A DNA stretch of 64,000 nt from Acidobacteriota bacterium (GCA_029263315.1 JAJCXR010000003.1:1-64000); one strand, 5' to 3'. Shown: positions 28,101 through 37,493, counted from the stretch's first letter. Program-made: numbers and translations. The notes: a model not told the origin generated them from the letters alone.

Positions 28101-29873
28101 CGCCGCTTGGAAAAGAACCTGCGTCCGGCGGTGCTCCTACCCCTCGACCCGTTGGGGGATATCTTCTTCTGGGATTTCCTACGCTTCGGCGATGCCCAAC
28201 ACGGTCGCAAGAGTTTTGCCTTGGACCTCCCCGAAGTCGCCGATAGCCTGGGGCTGGGTCGCCTGAGCCTCGAGCTTCAAGGGGCCGGAACCGGTGTGCA
28301 TCGACTCGATGTGGAGATCAACGGAGCCCCCTTGGGCACAGTCCAAGTCAGTGGGCTCGACGCCGGTCGTGTCGCCTTGGATTTGCCCTTGGACGTTCTG
28401 CTGCCGGACGGCAATACCCTGACCTTGACCACCACCGGCGGTTCGTTGGTATTCCTCAATGCCGTCTCCGTCGACTACGACCGCCGCTACCGAGCCTCGG
28501 ATGAGGTCTTGATCAGCCGCAGCGACGGACATCGCCGGGTGGTCGTCGACGGTTTCAGCGATCCTCATCTGCGGGTCTTCGACATCACCCAACCCCGGGG
28601 CCCCCGAGAGCTCCTAGGAATTCGGGTCTTGCCCGGGGAGCTACCGGCCGAGCATCGAGTGCTGTGGCGGCCGGCCAAGGCCTCGACCCCTTACTTAGCG
28701 ATCAGCGAGTCCGGTGTGCTCGCCCCCCTGGAGCTGCGTCCGGACCGGCAATCCAACCTACGCCGCGACGATAACGCCGCCGACTACCTGGTGATCGTCC
28801 CCCGGGAGATGGCCGACGCGGCGCAGGCCCTGGCGGCCCTTCGCGCTGCCGACGGCTTGCGGACGCAGGTCGTTCTGGTGCAGGACATCTACGACGAGTT
28901 TGCCGATGGCCACCGGGAATGGACGGCGCTGCGCGATTTCCTGACCTTTACCCAGCGGCGGTGGTCGACGGCACCACGGTTTGTCGTCCTGGCGGGGGCC
29001 GGCACCTACGACTGGGCGGATCACTCGGGCCTGGGCGGCAACCACATTCCGGTGCCCTTGGCCAGCGATGGGGAAACCCTCTTCGCCACCGACGCAGTGT
29101 ATGCCGATGGGGTGGTCCGGGATGGCCTTCCCGAGATCGCCATCGGCCGTCTGCCGGCCCTCGACGCCGATCAGTTGCGGGCTTTGGTGAATAAGATCAT
29201 CGCCTACGGGAGGGAGGCGGGGGGGCCAGGCGAGCGACGCTTGCTGATGGCCGCCGACAACGGCGATAACATCGCCACCTACGGCCAGGACAGCGACCTG
29301 CTCGCAGCACTGGTGCCGCTGGGATTTGAGGTCGAAAACGTCGATCTGGAGACCGCCGACCTGTCGCAAGCCCGCCAACATCTCTTTGCGGGCCTGGACG
29401 ACGGTGTCAGCATCTTGCACTACATCGGCCATGGCGGTGTCGACCGCCTAGCGGCGGAGGGTCTGCTCACCAGCGCCGATGTTCCGGCCTTGGGCAACCT
29501 GCAGCATCCGCCCTTGGTGATCGCCCTGAGCTGTCACATCGGACTGCATGGTTTGCCCGGCTTCGACAGCCTCGGCGAGCACTTGCTGCGCTCCGACGGC
29601 GGCGCCATTGCGGTGATTGCACCGGCTTGGTTGTCGCGCCACGGCGAGGCCCAAGTGCTCGGCGACCGTCTCTTCCGCCAGCTCTTCGTCGGCGAGCAGC
29701 GGGTCCTCGGTACCGCCCTGCTCCAAGCCATGCTCGATGCGGGCGCCGTGGGCGTCGATCCAACGCTGCTTCAAACCTACCAATTGCTGGGGGACCCGGC
29801 CATGGAGCTGCGTTTGGTGCCGGAGGATCTGCCGGGCGGCACCGGTTGCAATCTCGACTGCGGCGGCGGCTGA
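25194..29873 (+). CDS. Secreted C25 (gingipain-like) cysteine peptidase, multidomain
   Basis: 1559 residues. Signal peptide near 12-37 (ALGVIFMAGLIFSCVVA). Residues 40-720 are beta-rich with CUB/jelly-roll-like and Fn3-like segments; about 740-860 resemble the VVQWTT-AEAGTSTFELLRD type C-terminal domain of secreted proteins. The peptidase domain occupies about 1190-1540 with catalytic His1413 in HYIGHGG and Cys1447 in ALSCHIG, followed by GGAIAVIAPAWLSRHGEA, as in gingipains and type IX cargo peptidases. The C-terminus ends in a short Cys/Gly tail (CNLDCGGG) and not in a standard type IX sorting domain. It stands alone between convergent genes and has its own promoter. Confidence 0.92.
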   Translation: MHRTSLQLERRHSVALGVIFMAGLIFSCVVARPTQAGGNRATGVVSDQLMTYNGAQESVSIGDFVSATTGLDEPYNYYFEVSPSLTRLVIEMFDPDIVMGTAGPGATIEQNNDRDLRRNTRDTFASYKLFDPSGAQVATQFGVGRGNSPTSDNAWRTLYDSRTIGLTGGDTFSDNFTTQVYNRDDGSNNWTGDWTEVNELGTAGPSGGMLRVDASGSGHLVITNVGDTGSFVNKPGIFREVNLSSFTAANLTFSWSTGGTLEDNDAVLIEASGDGGTSWTGLDILGNFSSGASSGTQSYDITPFIATNTRLRFSVFDLMAGTDGTFGDERFLIDTVTVRGTNTTNSAAPTPGHWRLIMDMSTDTYDRNFQQNELNALAIRAHDGDSTAAGNEVHVYAPTYFSFGLNNNGRSRSYNMYPYINEGCNLRVNDFDFDSGAADPDGAGPITPPYGSWSLTSRTAAFTANDGGVLSDNNRWFSALVSGWTTNNTVADYGIWRLDLTVQDFGLGNYAMVYVGQQDGADPNANGNGTPGPTTSPEANTHRIYFPTDANTAPAKPYVRQAVRWRGSGPNPPVMGSTTGFAVTIAVTNPAGSIGNITFDASHLISAFIPADTAQVDYSYAGLAAGFPTSGTVTAPSLGAAGATLTWNPGILAPGNTATLVYRVDVQPLVATDPLTVPMTGLYNTANATSANFIDETGNAGLPFVFSLCGLNVIAGSTGGQTPVLVSSFSGRPALGGMEVQWTTAAEAGTSTFELLRDNAAGIPQTVSRQPLLALLDSPQGGTYRYLDRTASTSHQQTYRLVETTASGRRLMHGPFIVEADWQLPSGGPWPLDGFERRAHPVERQVNTGFADPPTDFAPTAVVGVDVLVDTRGLYRVTAQDLANAFGLPTGQIRSRIERHGLSLSYRGKEVTYLSAGDGRHLDFFAAPAESVHSRQAVYRLRLGQGVAMAKVVGETPPIEPGGDFFRDRRRLEKNLRPAVLLPLDPLGDIFFWDFLRFGDAQHGRKSFALDLPEVADSLGLGRLSLELQGAGTGVHRLDVEINGAPLGTVQVSGLDAGRVALDLPLDVLLPDGNTLTLTTTGGSLVFLNAVSVDYDRRYRASDEVLISRSDGHRRVVVDGFSDPHLRVFDITQPRGPRELLGIRVLPGELPAEHRVLWRPAKASTPYLAISESGVLAPLELRPDRQSNLRRDDNAADYLVIVPREMADAAQALAALRAADGLRTQVVLVQDIYDEFADGHREWTALRDFLTFTQRRWSTAPRFVVLAGAGTYDWADHSGLGGNHIPVPLASDGETLFATDAVYADGVVRDGLPEIAIGRLPALDADQLRALVNKIIAYGREAGGPGERRLLMAADNGDNIATYGQDSDLLAALVPLGFEVENVDLETADLSQARQHLFAGLDDGVSILHYIGHGGVDRLAAEGLLTSADVPALGNLQHPPLVIALSCHIGLHGLPGFDSLGEHLLRSDGGAIAVIAPAWLSRHGEAQVLGDRLFRQLFVGEQRVLGTALLQAMLDAGAVGVDPTLLQTYQLLGDPAMELRLVPEDLPGGTGCNLDCGGG

Positions 29874-29883
29874 GGGCCTTTGC

Positions 29884-32800
29884 CTAGCGCAGCTCAGGCA
29901 CCAACACCGCCGGAATTTGAAGCTCGGCGACCCGCTGGTTGAAGGCGGCCAGATCGAGGGCGTAGATCTTCTCCATCTCGATCTTGTGTTGCAGCCATTC
30001 TTCCTCCAAATCCATCCACCGCTGGCGGGCCCCCTGCCCCAGGGGTGGATCGGAGCTGTCGATGGCCTGCAGCAAGAACAGGTACTGGGCGTTGAGCCGG
30101 TTGGGAAAATTGATGACGTCTTGGAAGGTCTGCTGCTGACGTTGCACCAAGGACTCCTCCCACGCCTCGATGCGCTGCAACAGGGCTTGGCCGAGCCGTC
30201 CGATGTCCGCCAGTCGTGCATCGTCGGCGGTGCGCTCCACAAGAGCCTCCACCTGTGAGGCGACATCGCGCAGACGGGCCACCGAGCGATGGATGTCATC
30301 GACCCGGCGCCAGATGTTGCGCACCAGATCCTGCTGCTCGACAAATTCCTCCAAGGGGGCGTCTTGGCGCGGATCCGGCAGCACCTCGAGGTACTGCTCG
30401 ATCCGCTGCGCCCCCGCCGTCAGGCGTACGGAATAGGTGCCTGGCACCACGCGGTAGGTCTTGGCACCGAGCACGAAGAGGTCGTCGAGGCGGCGTACTT
30501 CTTCACCCTGAAGATCCCAGACGAAACGGTTGAGCCCCGCCTTCGTCGGTAGATACGTCGGCTTGCCGTAGCCGAAGTCCTGAGGCGGGGGCGGCGGATC
30601 GATGGCATCGATCTCCGCTTGCCGGCTGCTGAAGCGGCGAATCGGGCGTCCTGTATCATCGAGGATCTCGAGCGCCATCTCGGGCTTCGAGTTCGCCTCG
30701 ATGTCGTCGGACGGCTGGAGGGACGCCGCCAGCTCAGCGCACACCTGATAGTAGAGGATGGCACCCTGCGGCGGATTCTCGCCACTGTTGGGCAGCTCGC
30801 TGCCCAAGGCGGGGAGCCGGTGGGCGGGCCGTGGACGATAGAGATGGAATCCCTTTTCCAAACCGCAGGCATCCTCCGCAGAAGCTGCAGCAGGATCTTC
30901 TTCGACGGTGTGGGAGACCCCGGACCACTGACGCAGGGGGCTCAGATCGTCGAGAATCCATAACCCTCGCCCTTGGGTGGAGGCCACCAAATCCCCCTGG
31001 CGGGTGGTCAAGTCGGTGATCGGCACGACGGGCATGTTGAGCTGTAGGGTATGCCAGTGCGCTGCGTTGTCGAACGATACATGGAGACCCGCCTCGGTGC
31101 CGGCATAGAGCAGACCTGAGCGTTCTGGATCTTCCCGTACCACCCTGACGACGGCGTTGTCGGCCAATCCCGCCATGCGCTGTTGCCAGGAGACCCCGCC
31201 ATCCTCGCTGACGTAGACGTACGGTCGATCATCGCCCAGCTTGTAGCGATGGATCGCCAAGAAAATCTTGTCAGGATCGTGCGGCGACACCTCGATGGCG
31301 TTGATCTGAGACTCCGGCAAATCCTCGGGGGTGACGTCGTCCCAGGTTTCTCCCCCGTTGCGGGTGACGTGCACTCGCCCATCGTCGCTGCCGGCCCACA
31401 GCTCGCCGGGCCGATGGGGCGACGCCGCCAAATAGAAAATGGTGTTGTAGGTTTCGGCCCCCGCCGCTTCGTTGGTGATCGGTCCACCGCCGGGCCCCTG
31501 CCGAGAGGTTTCGTTCCGTGTCAGATCATCGCTGATGGCATGCCAGGTGACGCCTCGGTCGTCGGAGCGCAACACCACGTTGGCAGCATGGTAAAGCACC
31601 GTTGAATCGTGGGGCGAGACGACGATGGGAGCGTTCCAGTTGAATCGATATCGCTGTTGCCGCGGCTCCCCACCCAGCCCCAAGACGGGATAGGCCATGA
31701 TGTTGCGCTGCTGGCCACTGGCCACGTCGAATTCGGAAATGATGCCTTGATAGCAACCGGCATAGACGCGGTCGGGACGCTCCGGATCGAAGGCGATGTG
31801 AGCGCTCTCACAACCGCCCACCGGGTATCTGTCGGCGGCATCGATGCCTCGATGACCTCGACTGGCGATGGCGACGGTGGAGTTGTCCTGTTGCCCCGAG
31901 TACACATGGTAGGGGAACCGGTTGTCGGTGATCACGCGGTAGAACTGCCCGGTCGGCTGATTGTTCTGGGACGACCACGTTTGGCCATCGTTCCACGACA
32001 CATTGGCGCCGCCGTCGTTGCCGTTGATCATGCGCCAGGGGGGATCATCGGAGATCCACAAATCATGGTGATCGCCGTGCGGAGCGGGGACTTTTTCGAA
32101 CGTCTTGCCACCATCGATGGAGCGCAGCAATGGAGCGTTCAACACATAGACGGTGTCGGCGTCCCGGGGATCGGCGATGACCTTGGTGTAGTACCAAGCC
32201 CTGGCCCGCAAGATCCGGTCGCGATTGACGTGCACGAAGGTTTCGCCGCCGTCATCGGAACGGAACAGGCCACCATCCTCCGCCTCCACCAAGGCCCAGA
32301 CCCGCTGGGGTTGCAGCGGCGACACGGCGACACCGATCTTGCCCATGGACGACGGCAAACCCTTGTCCAGACGACTCCAGGTGTCCCCTTGATCGGTGCT
32401 CTTGTAGAGACCGCTGCCCGGCCCCCCTGAGTTGATCTGCCAGGGCCGACGCCGGTGCTGCCAGAAGGCGGCGTAGAGCAGCCGGGGGTTGTCCGCCGCC
32501 ATGGCCAGATCGGAAGCTCCGGTCTCGGCGTTCACCGCTAACACTTGAACCCAAGTGCGTCCACCGTCGGCGGAGCGGTAGATTCCCCGCTCCTCGTCGG
32601 CCAGCCATGGGTTACCCTGGGCGGCGACATAGAGCAAATCTGGATCTTTGGGATGGACGCGAATTCGGGAGATCTGCCGCGTCGACTCGAGCCCCAAATG
32701 CCGCCAAGTACGTCCACCGTCCGTCGAGCCATAGACCCCATCTCCATGGGTCGTCGTGACGCCGCGGATCTGCGCCTCGCCCATGCCGGCATAGACCACC

Positions 32801-33240
32801 TTCGGGTCGGATGGCGACACCGCGATGGCTCCCACCGAAGCGGTACGGAAATGGCCGTCGCTGACATTGCGCCAAGTGGTGCCGGCATCCTCGGTCTTCC
32901 ACAGTCCGCCGCCGGTGGCTCCCAGGTAGAAAGTCAACGGCTGACCGGCAACGCCGCTCACCGCCGTCACACGACCGCCGCGATAGGGTCCGATATTGCG
33001 CCATTGCAGCCCGGCAAAGGTCGCCTCGTCGAAGGCGACCTCGGTCCTTTCCTGCGCCGTATCTCGGGCCGACTCTCGGGCCGACAGCGGAGCGGAAACG
33101 CTCAGTAGCAATGCCAATAGCAAAGAACTGACTAGACCGCCTAAGGGGCCGCGTCGAGCGGATCCTCGAAGGCCCATCGGCCGGCAGGGGCCGGCCGGAA
33201 CATTGGAGAACAGATAGCGGCGACTCAGATTCTTCGACAT
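29884..33240 (-). CDS. Secreted VPS10/BNR-repeat protein (sortilin-like glycosyl-hydrolase fold)
   Basis: About 1118 residues. An internal ATG (33240) preceded by GAGGG is preferred over the GTG at 33252. The N-terminus has a long basic n-region and signal helix (GGLVSSLLLALLLSVSAPLSA). The rest of the first 800 residues is beta propeller with many Asp-box/BNR signatures such as SxDGGxTW and STDQGDTW. The C-terminal 300 residues are helical, with an NFPNRLNAQYLFLL segment typical of this family. Related proteins are annotated as glycosyl hydrolases but have no proven enzyme activity. The stop is 10 bases from the C25 gene's stop. Confidence 0.92.
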   Translation of the reverse strand: MSKNLSRRYLFSNVPAGPCRPMGLRGSARRGPLGGLVSSLLLALLLSVSAPLSARESARDTAQERTEVAFDEATFAGLQWRNIGPYRGGRVTAVSGVAGQPLTFYLGATGGGLWKTEDAGTTWRNVSDGHFRTASVGAIAVSPSDPKVVYAGMGEAQIRGVTTTHGDGVYGSTDGGRTWRHLGLESTRQISRIRVHPKDPDLLYVAAQGNPWLADEERGIYRSADGGRTWVQVLAVNAETGASDLAMAADNPRLLYAAFWQHRRRPWQINSGGPGSGLYKSTDQGDTWSRLDKGLPSSMGKIGVAVSPLQPQRVWALVEAEDGGLFRSDDGGETFVHVNRDRILRARAWYYTKVIADPRDADTVYVLNAPLLRSIDGGKTFEKVPAPHGDHHDLWISDDPPWRMINGNDGGANVSWNDGQTWSSQNNQPTGQFYRVITDNRFPYHVYSGQQDNSTVAIASRGHRGIDAADRYPVGGCESAHIAFDPERPDRVYAGCYQGIISEFDVASGQQRNIMAYPVLGLGGEPRQQRYRFNWNAPIVVSPHDSTVLYHAANVVLRSDDRGVTWHAISDDLTRNETSRQGPGGGPITNEAAGAETYNTIFYLAASPHRPGELWAGSDDGRVHVTRNGGETWDDVTPEDLPESQINAIEVSPHDPDKIFLAIHRYKLGDDRPYVYVSEDGGVSWQQRMAGLADNAVVRVVREDPERSGLLYAGTEAGLHVSFDNAAHWHTLQLNMPVVPITDLTTRQGDLVASTQGRGLWILDDLSPLRQWSGVSHTVEEDPAAASAEDACGLEKGFHLYRPRPAHRLPALGSELPNSGENPPQGAILYYQVCAELAASLQPSDDIEANSKPEMALEILDDTGRPIRRFSSRQAEIDAIDPPPPPQDFGYGKPTYLPTKAGLNRFVWDLQGEEVRRLDDLFVLGAKTYRVVPGTYSVRLTAGAQRIEQYLEVLPDPRQDAPLEEFVEQQDLVRNIWRRVDDIHRSVARLRDVASQVEALVERTADDARLADIGRLGQALLQRIEAWEESLVQRQQQTFQDVINFPNRLNAQYLFLLQAIDSSDPPLGQGARQRWMDLEEEWLQHKIEMEKIYALDLAAFNQRVAELQIPAVLVPELR

Positions 33241-33557
33241 ACACACCCTCACACACCCTCAAATTGGCAACGGGGACCATCACTTCCCATACAGATGTTC
33301 AAAATGGTCTCTATGCTACCGCATGGAGATGAGCTTGGCGTCTCACTTCGGCCCGAGGCTGAACGATCTCGTGAGCTGTGTGGCACCGGAAAGCCCCCCC
33401 CAAAGACGCCACCAGGGTGGCGAGCCCCCCCTTGGAGACGGTGTGAGGCGGCGAGCCCCAGACCGAGAATCTGCCGAGGATATGCTAAAGTTCGCGGCGC
33501 GCTTGCATGGGTTCATCCGACGAAATCCGCGTCAATGACGCGATGGGAGGTGCCTCC
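33241..33557. other. Intergenic region between divergent genes
   Basis: No gene. It is rich in G/C runs such as CGAGCCCCCC, with loosely repeated GGTGGCGAGCC/GGCGGCGAGCC segments at 33415-33455 and a single GTCTCA at 33330. I could not define a promoter for either flanking gene. Confidence 0.4.
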
Positions 33558-34379
33558 GTGGCCAACCCTACTCTCCAACTGGGCAGCAAGCTCCGCGACG
33601 AGACTGCCCGTCTACAACTGGCCTTGCGGGCCGCCGGTTCTCCCGTCAAGACCGATGGGATCTTTGGTTGCGCCACCCGTCAAGCGGTCGCCACATTTCA
33701 ACAAAAGCATGGGCTCGAAGCCACCGGCGCCGTCGATGAGGCAACCTGGCAGGCCCTCGAACACGCCGTCCCGAGCGTCGAAGAAGACCCCTTGGATTCG
33801 ACGCAGCCGATGCCGGGTTTCCGCGGCGATTTAGCATGGTTACACGGTAGGCGAACCCATGCCGGAGGCCCCTATTGGCCAGGGGGCGCCGTCGGAGTGC
33901 ACTTGGATCCCGGCGTCGACCTCGGTTCCGCCAGCCCCGAGATCGTCACCGCCGCCTATCGCGGGCACCTCGACAACGACGCCTGGCGGGCCGTCGAAGG
34001 GGCCCTGGGCAAACGGGGCGAAATCGCCCAGGAATGCCTGCGCCACGATCCGGTGCTGCGCCAAATCAACATCGATCGACCGACTGCCGCCGGTCTCTTC
34101 GCCCACGTCGCCGACCCCATCTGGCGCGCCTTGGTCCGTCACTTTCCGAGCCTCGGTCGCGACGATGCACCGCCCGAAATCCAGACCGCCATGCTGTCTC
34201 TGGCCTTCGACTACGGGCCGACCCATCACACCCTCGAAGCTCTCAGACAACAACTGGCGAAACGTGACTGGTCCGCCCTGGCCGACCTGGTGAACGCCAT
34301 GGAAAAGCATCATCGTCTAGACCGCATGCACCGAAGACGCAGGCAAGAAGCCGCTTTGATTCGTCGGGCCATCGACTGA
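33558..34379 (+). CDS. Peptidoglycan-binding protein with pesticin/lysozyme-like domain
   Basis: 273 residues from GTG 33558, which has GGAGG seven bases upstream; ATGs at 33507 and 33540 lack a ribosome site. An N-terminal PG_binding_1 domain (about 10-70: LQLALRAAGSPVKTDGIFG, TRQAVATFQQKHGLEATGAVDEATWQAL) is followed by a domain resembling pesticin or phage lysozyme (YWPGGAVGVHLDPGVDLG at about 105-125, then helical). A Glu that could be the catalytic acid of lysozymes is not obvious at the start of this domain. There is no signal peptide, which suggests release by lysis or export by another route, as for endolysins or toxin-like muramidases. Confidence 0.85.
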   Translation: MANPTLQLGSKLRDETARLQLALRAAGSPVKTDGIFGCATRQAVATFQQKHGLEATGAVDEATWQALEHAVPSVEEDPLDSTQPMPGFRGDLAWLHGRRTHAGGPYWPGGAVGVHLDPGVDLGSASPEIVTAAYRGHLDNDAWRAVEGALGKRGEIAQECLRHDPVLRQINIDRPTAAGLFAHVADPIWRALVRHFPSLGRDDAPPEIQTAMLSLAFDYGPTHHTLEALRQQLAKRDWSALADLVNAMEKHHRLDRMHRRRRQEAALIRRAID

Positions 34380-34465
34380 TCTACAGCCATGACTCTCCTG
34401 CACAACCCATCCGAATCTGTTCCGAGCCGACGACGTCCGCTGATGACCCTTGGAGATCCCGCACC

Positions 34466-36202
34466 ATGAACCCCACCCGCCACCTTGGCGCCTCTTCTTT
34501 CCGCCGCTTTTCCTTTGCCTTCGGCTCGTTGCTGGCCTTCGCCGGCCTGGTGGGCTGCCAACCCGAGCCCGGTATCGAACCGGCAAACTTGGTACTGCAT
34601 AGGGGCAAGATCGCCACCGTCGACGATCAGAACCCTGAGGTCGAAGCCCTGGCGGCTCGCCAAGGGGTCATCGTCGCCCTCGGTAGCAATGATGACATTG
34701 CCCAATGGATCGGGCCCGATACCGAAGTGATCGATCTCGAAGGTCGCCTCGCCGTTCCGGGCTTCATCGAAGGTCACGGGCACTTCATGGGACTTGGCCT
34801 GTCGCGCATCCAACTGGATCTGCGTCAGGCGACCCGCTGGCAGGACATCCTCGAGCAAGTCGCTGAAGCGGCGGAGAGCACGCCCCCCGGCGAGTGGATC
34901 CGCGGCCGCGGTTGGCATCAGGACAAGTGGACGGAAATACCCCAACCGCAGTTGGAGGGCTTCCCCCTACACGACTCCTTGTCCAGCGTCGCACCGGATC
35001 ACCCGGTGCTGCTCGTCCACGCCAGCGGTCATGCCGCCTTCGTCAACGCCAAAGCCATGGAGCTGGCGGGCATCGACGCCTCCACCCCGGACCCCGAGGG
35101 CGGCGAGATTCTACGGGACGCCGCCGGCCAAGCCACCGGGCTGCTGCGGGAAACGGCCCAAAACCTGGTGCGCGGTGCCATGGGCGACGGTTTCCTTGCG
35201 TCGCCGGTGGAAGCCCGTAGGATGGCCAAGTTGGCGTCGGAAGAGTGCATCGCCAAGGGCATTACCAGCTTCCAGGACGCAGGTTCCTCCTTCGAAGTGG
35301 CCGACTTCCTGCGCCAAGAGCTCGACGACGGCAACGTCAAGTTGCGCCTGTGGATGATGATCCGCGCCGGCAACGATGCCTTGCGGGAAAACATCGGTAG
35401 CTACTGGCAACGCTCCGCCGAAGATCCATGGCTCAAGGTGGGGGCCATCAAGCTGTCCCTCGACGGTGCCCTCGGCTCCCGCGGCGCCTGGCTGCTGGAA
35501 CCCTACAGCGACGCCCCCGAGAGTGTTGGTCTCAATCTGGTGAGTCTCGAGAGTGCTCGAGAAACCGCCGAGATCGCCCTCGCCAACGACGTTCAGATAG
35601 GTATCCATGCCATCGGCGACCGCGCCAACCGCGAAGTGTTGGATATCTATGAAGCCGTCTTCGAAGGCCAGCCCGCCAAGGATCGACGCTGGCGTGTCGA
35701 GCACGCTCAGCACCTGCATCTGGACGACATTCCCCGCTTCGGTGAGCTCGGGGTCATCGCTTCAATGCAAGCGGTGCACTGTACCTCCGACGGCCCTTGG
35801 GTTCCGGAACGGCTGGGAGAGCAACGCACTGAGGACGGTGCCTATGTGTGGCAGAAGCTGCTGCAATCCGGCGCCGTGGTAACCAACGGCACCGACGCGC
35901 CGGTGGAGGATGTCGACCCCCTCGCCAGTTACTACTCCGCCGTCACCCGCCGTCTCAACGACGGCAGCCTGTTCTATCCCGATCAAGTGATGGGACGACA
36001 CGAGGCCCTGCGCAGCTACACCCTCGACAACGCCTACGCCGCCTTCGAAGAAGACACCAAGGGCTCCCTCGAAGTGGGCAAGCTGGCCGACATCGTGGTC
36101 CTGTCGCAGGACATCCTTTCCGTCGACGCCGAGCAGATCCCCGACACGGAGATCGTCTACACCATCATCGACGGTGAGGTGGTCTACCGCGGCAAGTCTT
36201 GA
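34466..36202 (+). CDS. YtcJ-like amidohydrolase lipoprotein
   Basis: 578 residues. A lipobox (AGLVGC, Cys31) predicts a lipoprotein. The amidohydrolase 3 fold shows the metal-binding HxH in EGHGHFMGLG, the conserved WIRGRGWHQDKW, GAIKLSLDGALGSRGAWLLEPY, IHAIGDRANREVLD, RVEHAQHL and NGTDAPVE. Relatives hydrolyse amide or cyclic C-N bonds and most have unknown substrates. GGAG lies 10 bases ahead of the ATG. It follows the muramidase-like gene by 86 bases and converges with the gene at 36221. Confidence 0.94.
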   Translation: MNPTRHLGASSFRRFSFAFGSLLAFAGLVGCQPEPGIEPANLVLHRGKIATVDDQNPEVEALAARQGVIVALGSNDDIAQWIGPDTEVIDLEGRLAVPGFIEGHGHFMGLGLSRIQLDLRQATRWQDILEQVAEAAESTPPGEWIRGRGWHQDKWTEIPQPQLEGFPLHDSLSSVAPDHPVLLVHASGHAAFVNAKAMELAGIDASTPDPEGGEILRDAAGQATGLLRETAQNLVRGAMGDGFLASPVEARRMAKLASEECIAKGITSFQDAGSSFEVADFLRQELDDGNVKLRLWMMIRAGNDALRENIGSYWQRSAEDPWLKVGAIKLSLDGALGSRGAWLLEPYSDAPESVGLNLVSLESARETAEIALANDVQIGIHAIGDRANREVLDIYEAVFEGQPAKDRRWRVEHAQHLHLDDIPRFGELGVIASMQAVHCTSDGPWVPERLGEQRTEDGAYVWQKLLQSGAVVTNGTDAPVEDVDPLASYYSAVTRRLNDGSLFYPDQVMGRHEALRSYTLDNAYAAFEEDTKGSLEVGKLADIVVLSQDILSVDAEQIPDTEIVYTIIDGEVVYRGKS

Positions 36203-36220
36203 ACCCGGCGACGGGCAAGC

Positions 36221-37486
36221 TTACGGTGAGCTGGTGCTCCAGCTCACCGTGGTGCCGGACTCGAAGCCGTCAGCGAAGACGTTGCACGGTCCCAAGCTTT
36301 GGCAATTGGTATAGATGGCGGTGCGGAAGCCGAAAGGGCTTTGCCAGGTGAACGTCGGCACATCGTCGGCAGCTATGCTGACGTCGGGGCGCGATTGGTG
36401 GCTGCTCACCTCGAAGTTGACCTGTGTTTCCGACCCCACCAACATGCCGTCGGGGGCCACTTGCTGGGTGTAGATGCCGCGGCCGCTGCCGTCCTGGCCA
36501 TAGCTCGACCACGTCACCTGAAAATTGCCGGCGGAGTCGACATCGACGGCGGGGTCGCCCTTCTCAAACATCTGGTCGGTGCTGATTTCCAGCGGACCGG
36601 TGATCAACGTACCGGTGGCATCGTAGAGCATCCCGTGGACGGTCTCGGTCCCCGAGCTATCGGTGTAAACCACTAGAAACGAGCCATCGGGAGCCCTCGA
36701 TAAACCATTGCGCACGTCCGAAGGGTCGTGGGGCGGGGCAGCTTCGAAGTCCGTTCCGAGGGGAGTCCCGGCGGCATCGAAGAGCCGTCCATCCACTGCC
36801 TCGAATCCCCAAACCACAACAAATCCACCTTGGCCGTCGGCCGCCACTTCCGGATTCCTTTGCTCACCGGTGGTCACTTCGTTGACCAGAAACTCTGTAC
36901 CGAGGGCACTACCCGAGGAATCGAAGAGCCGTGCCACGATGCCCGAGCCGTCGCCATCGAAGGAGGTCGCTTCCCAGGCCACGACAAAGGAACCATCGTC
37001 GTTGACCGCTAAGGTGGGCCGCACTTGGAAACCGTCGGTCTGGGAGTTGACTTGAAACTCCGAGCCCTGCGCTGAGCCGTCGGAGCCGTAGATCTGTCCT
37101 CGCAGACCCTGCGTCGGGCCATCGTTCTCGCCGTTTTGCCACACGACGACAAAACCACCGCTGCCGTCGCCATCGACCGTCGGCGCTTGTTGCCGACCGG
37201 TGGTGTAGGAATTGACCAGAAACTCCGTGGCGTCGATGGGCTGCCCTAGGGAATCGTAACGTCGGGCGGATATGTCGTCGCCAAGGAACGAGCTGGGTCC
37301 CGATTCCCAGACAAACACGGTATTGCCATTTGCCAGACGCACCACAGAGGGAGTTTGATGATAGAGGGAGGTATCGGTGCTGACCCTCTCGTCCCCCGCC
37401 CAGGCAACTGTCGTGAGCGTCAGAAGAAGTCCGGCGAGGCCCACCCAGGGGCCTTTGGATAGAACCTGGGATTGGAAAAATGGCAT
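36221..37486 (-). CDS. Secreted repeat protein with ADGFESG tail
   Basis: 421 residues. Signal peptide (GPWVGLAGLLLTLTTVAWAGD). Seven or so repeats of about 50 residues with the pattern GGFVVVW...DG...G...R(L/Y)(D/F)S(S/L)GxxLGTEF(L/Q)VN, a beta-propeller-like repeat common in secreted bacterial proteins. The C-terminus CNVFADGFESGTTVSWSTSSP parallels that of the LVIVD protein at 21431-23344. The ATG lies directly at the predicted transcription start of a strong promoter, so the mRNA is probably leaderless. Function unknown. Confidence 0.88.
   Translation of the reverse strand: MPFFQSQVLSKGPWVGLAGLLLTLTTVAWAGDERVSTDTSLYHQTPSVVRLANGNTVFVWESGPSSFLGDDISARRYDSLGQPIDATEFLVNSYTTGRQQAPTVDGDGSGGFVVVWQNGENDGPTQGLRGQIYGSDGSAQGSEFQVNSQTDGFQVRPTLAVNDDGSFVVAWEATSFDGDGSGIVARLFDSSGSALGTEFLVNEVTTGEQRNPEVAADGQGGFVVVWGFEAVDGRLFDAAGTPLGTDFEAAPPHDPSDVRNGLSRAPDGSFLVVYTDSSGTETVHGMLYDATGTLITGPLEISTDQMFEKGDPAVDVDSAGNFQVTWSSYGQDGSGRGIYTQQVAPDGMLVGSETQVNFEVSSHQSRPDVSIAADDVPTFTWQSPFGFRTAIYTNCQSLGPCNVFADGFESGTTVSWSTSSP
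36223..36250. terminator. 12-bp inverted repeat between convergent genes
   Basis: ACGGTGAGCTGG and CCAGCTCACCGT flank the loop TGCT. It lies 20 bases past the amidohydrolase stop and inside the last codons of the opposing gene, whose tail residues TVSWSTSSP it encodes. No T tract follows on either strand, so terminator function is a guess. Confidence 0.4.
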
Positions 37487-37493
37487 AGAAACA

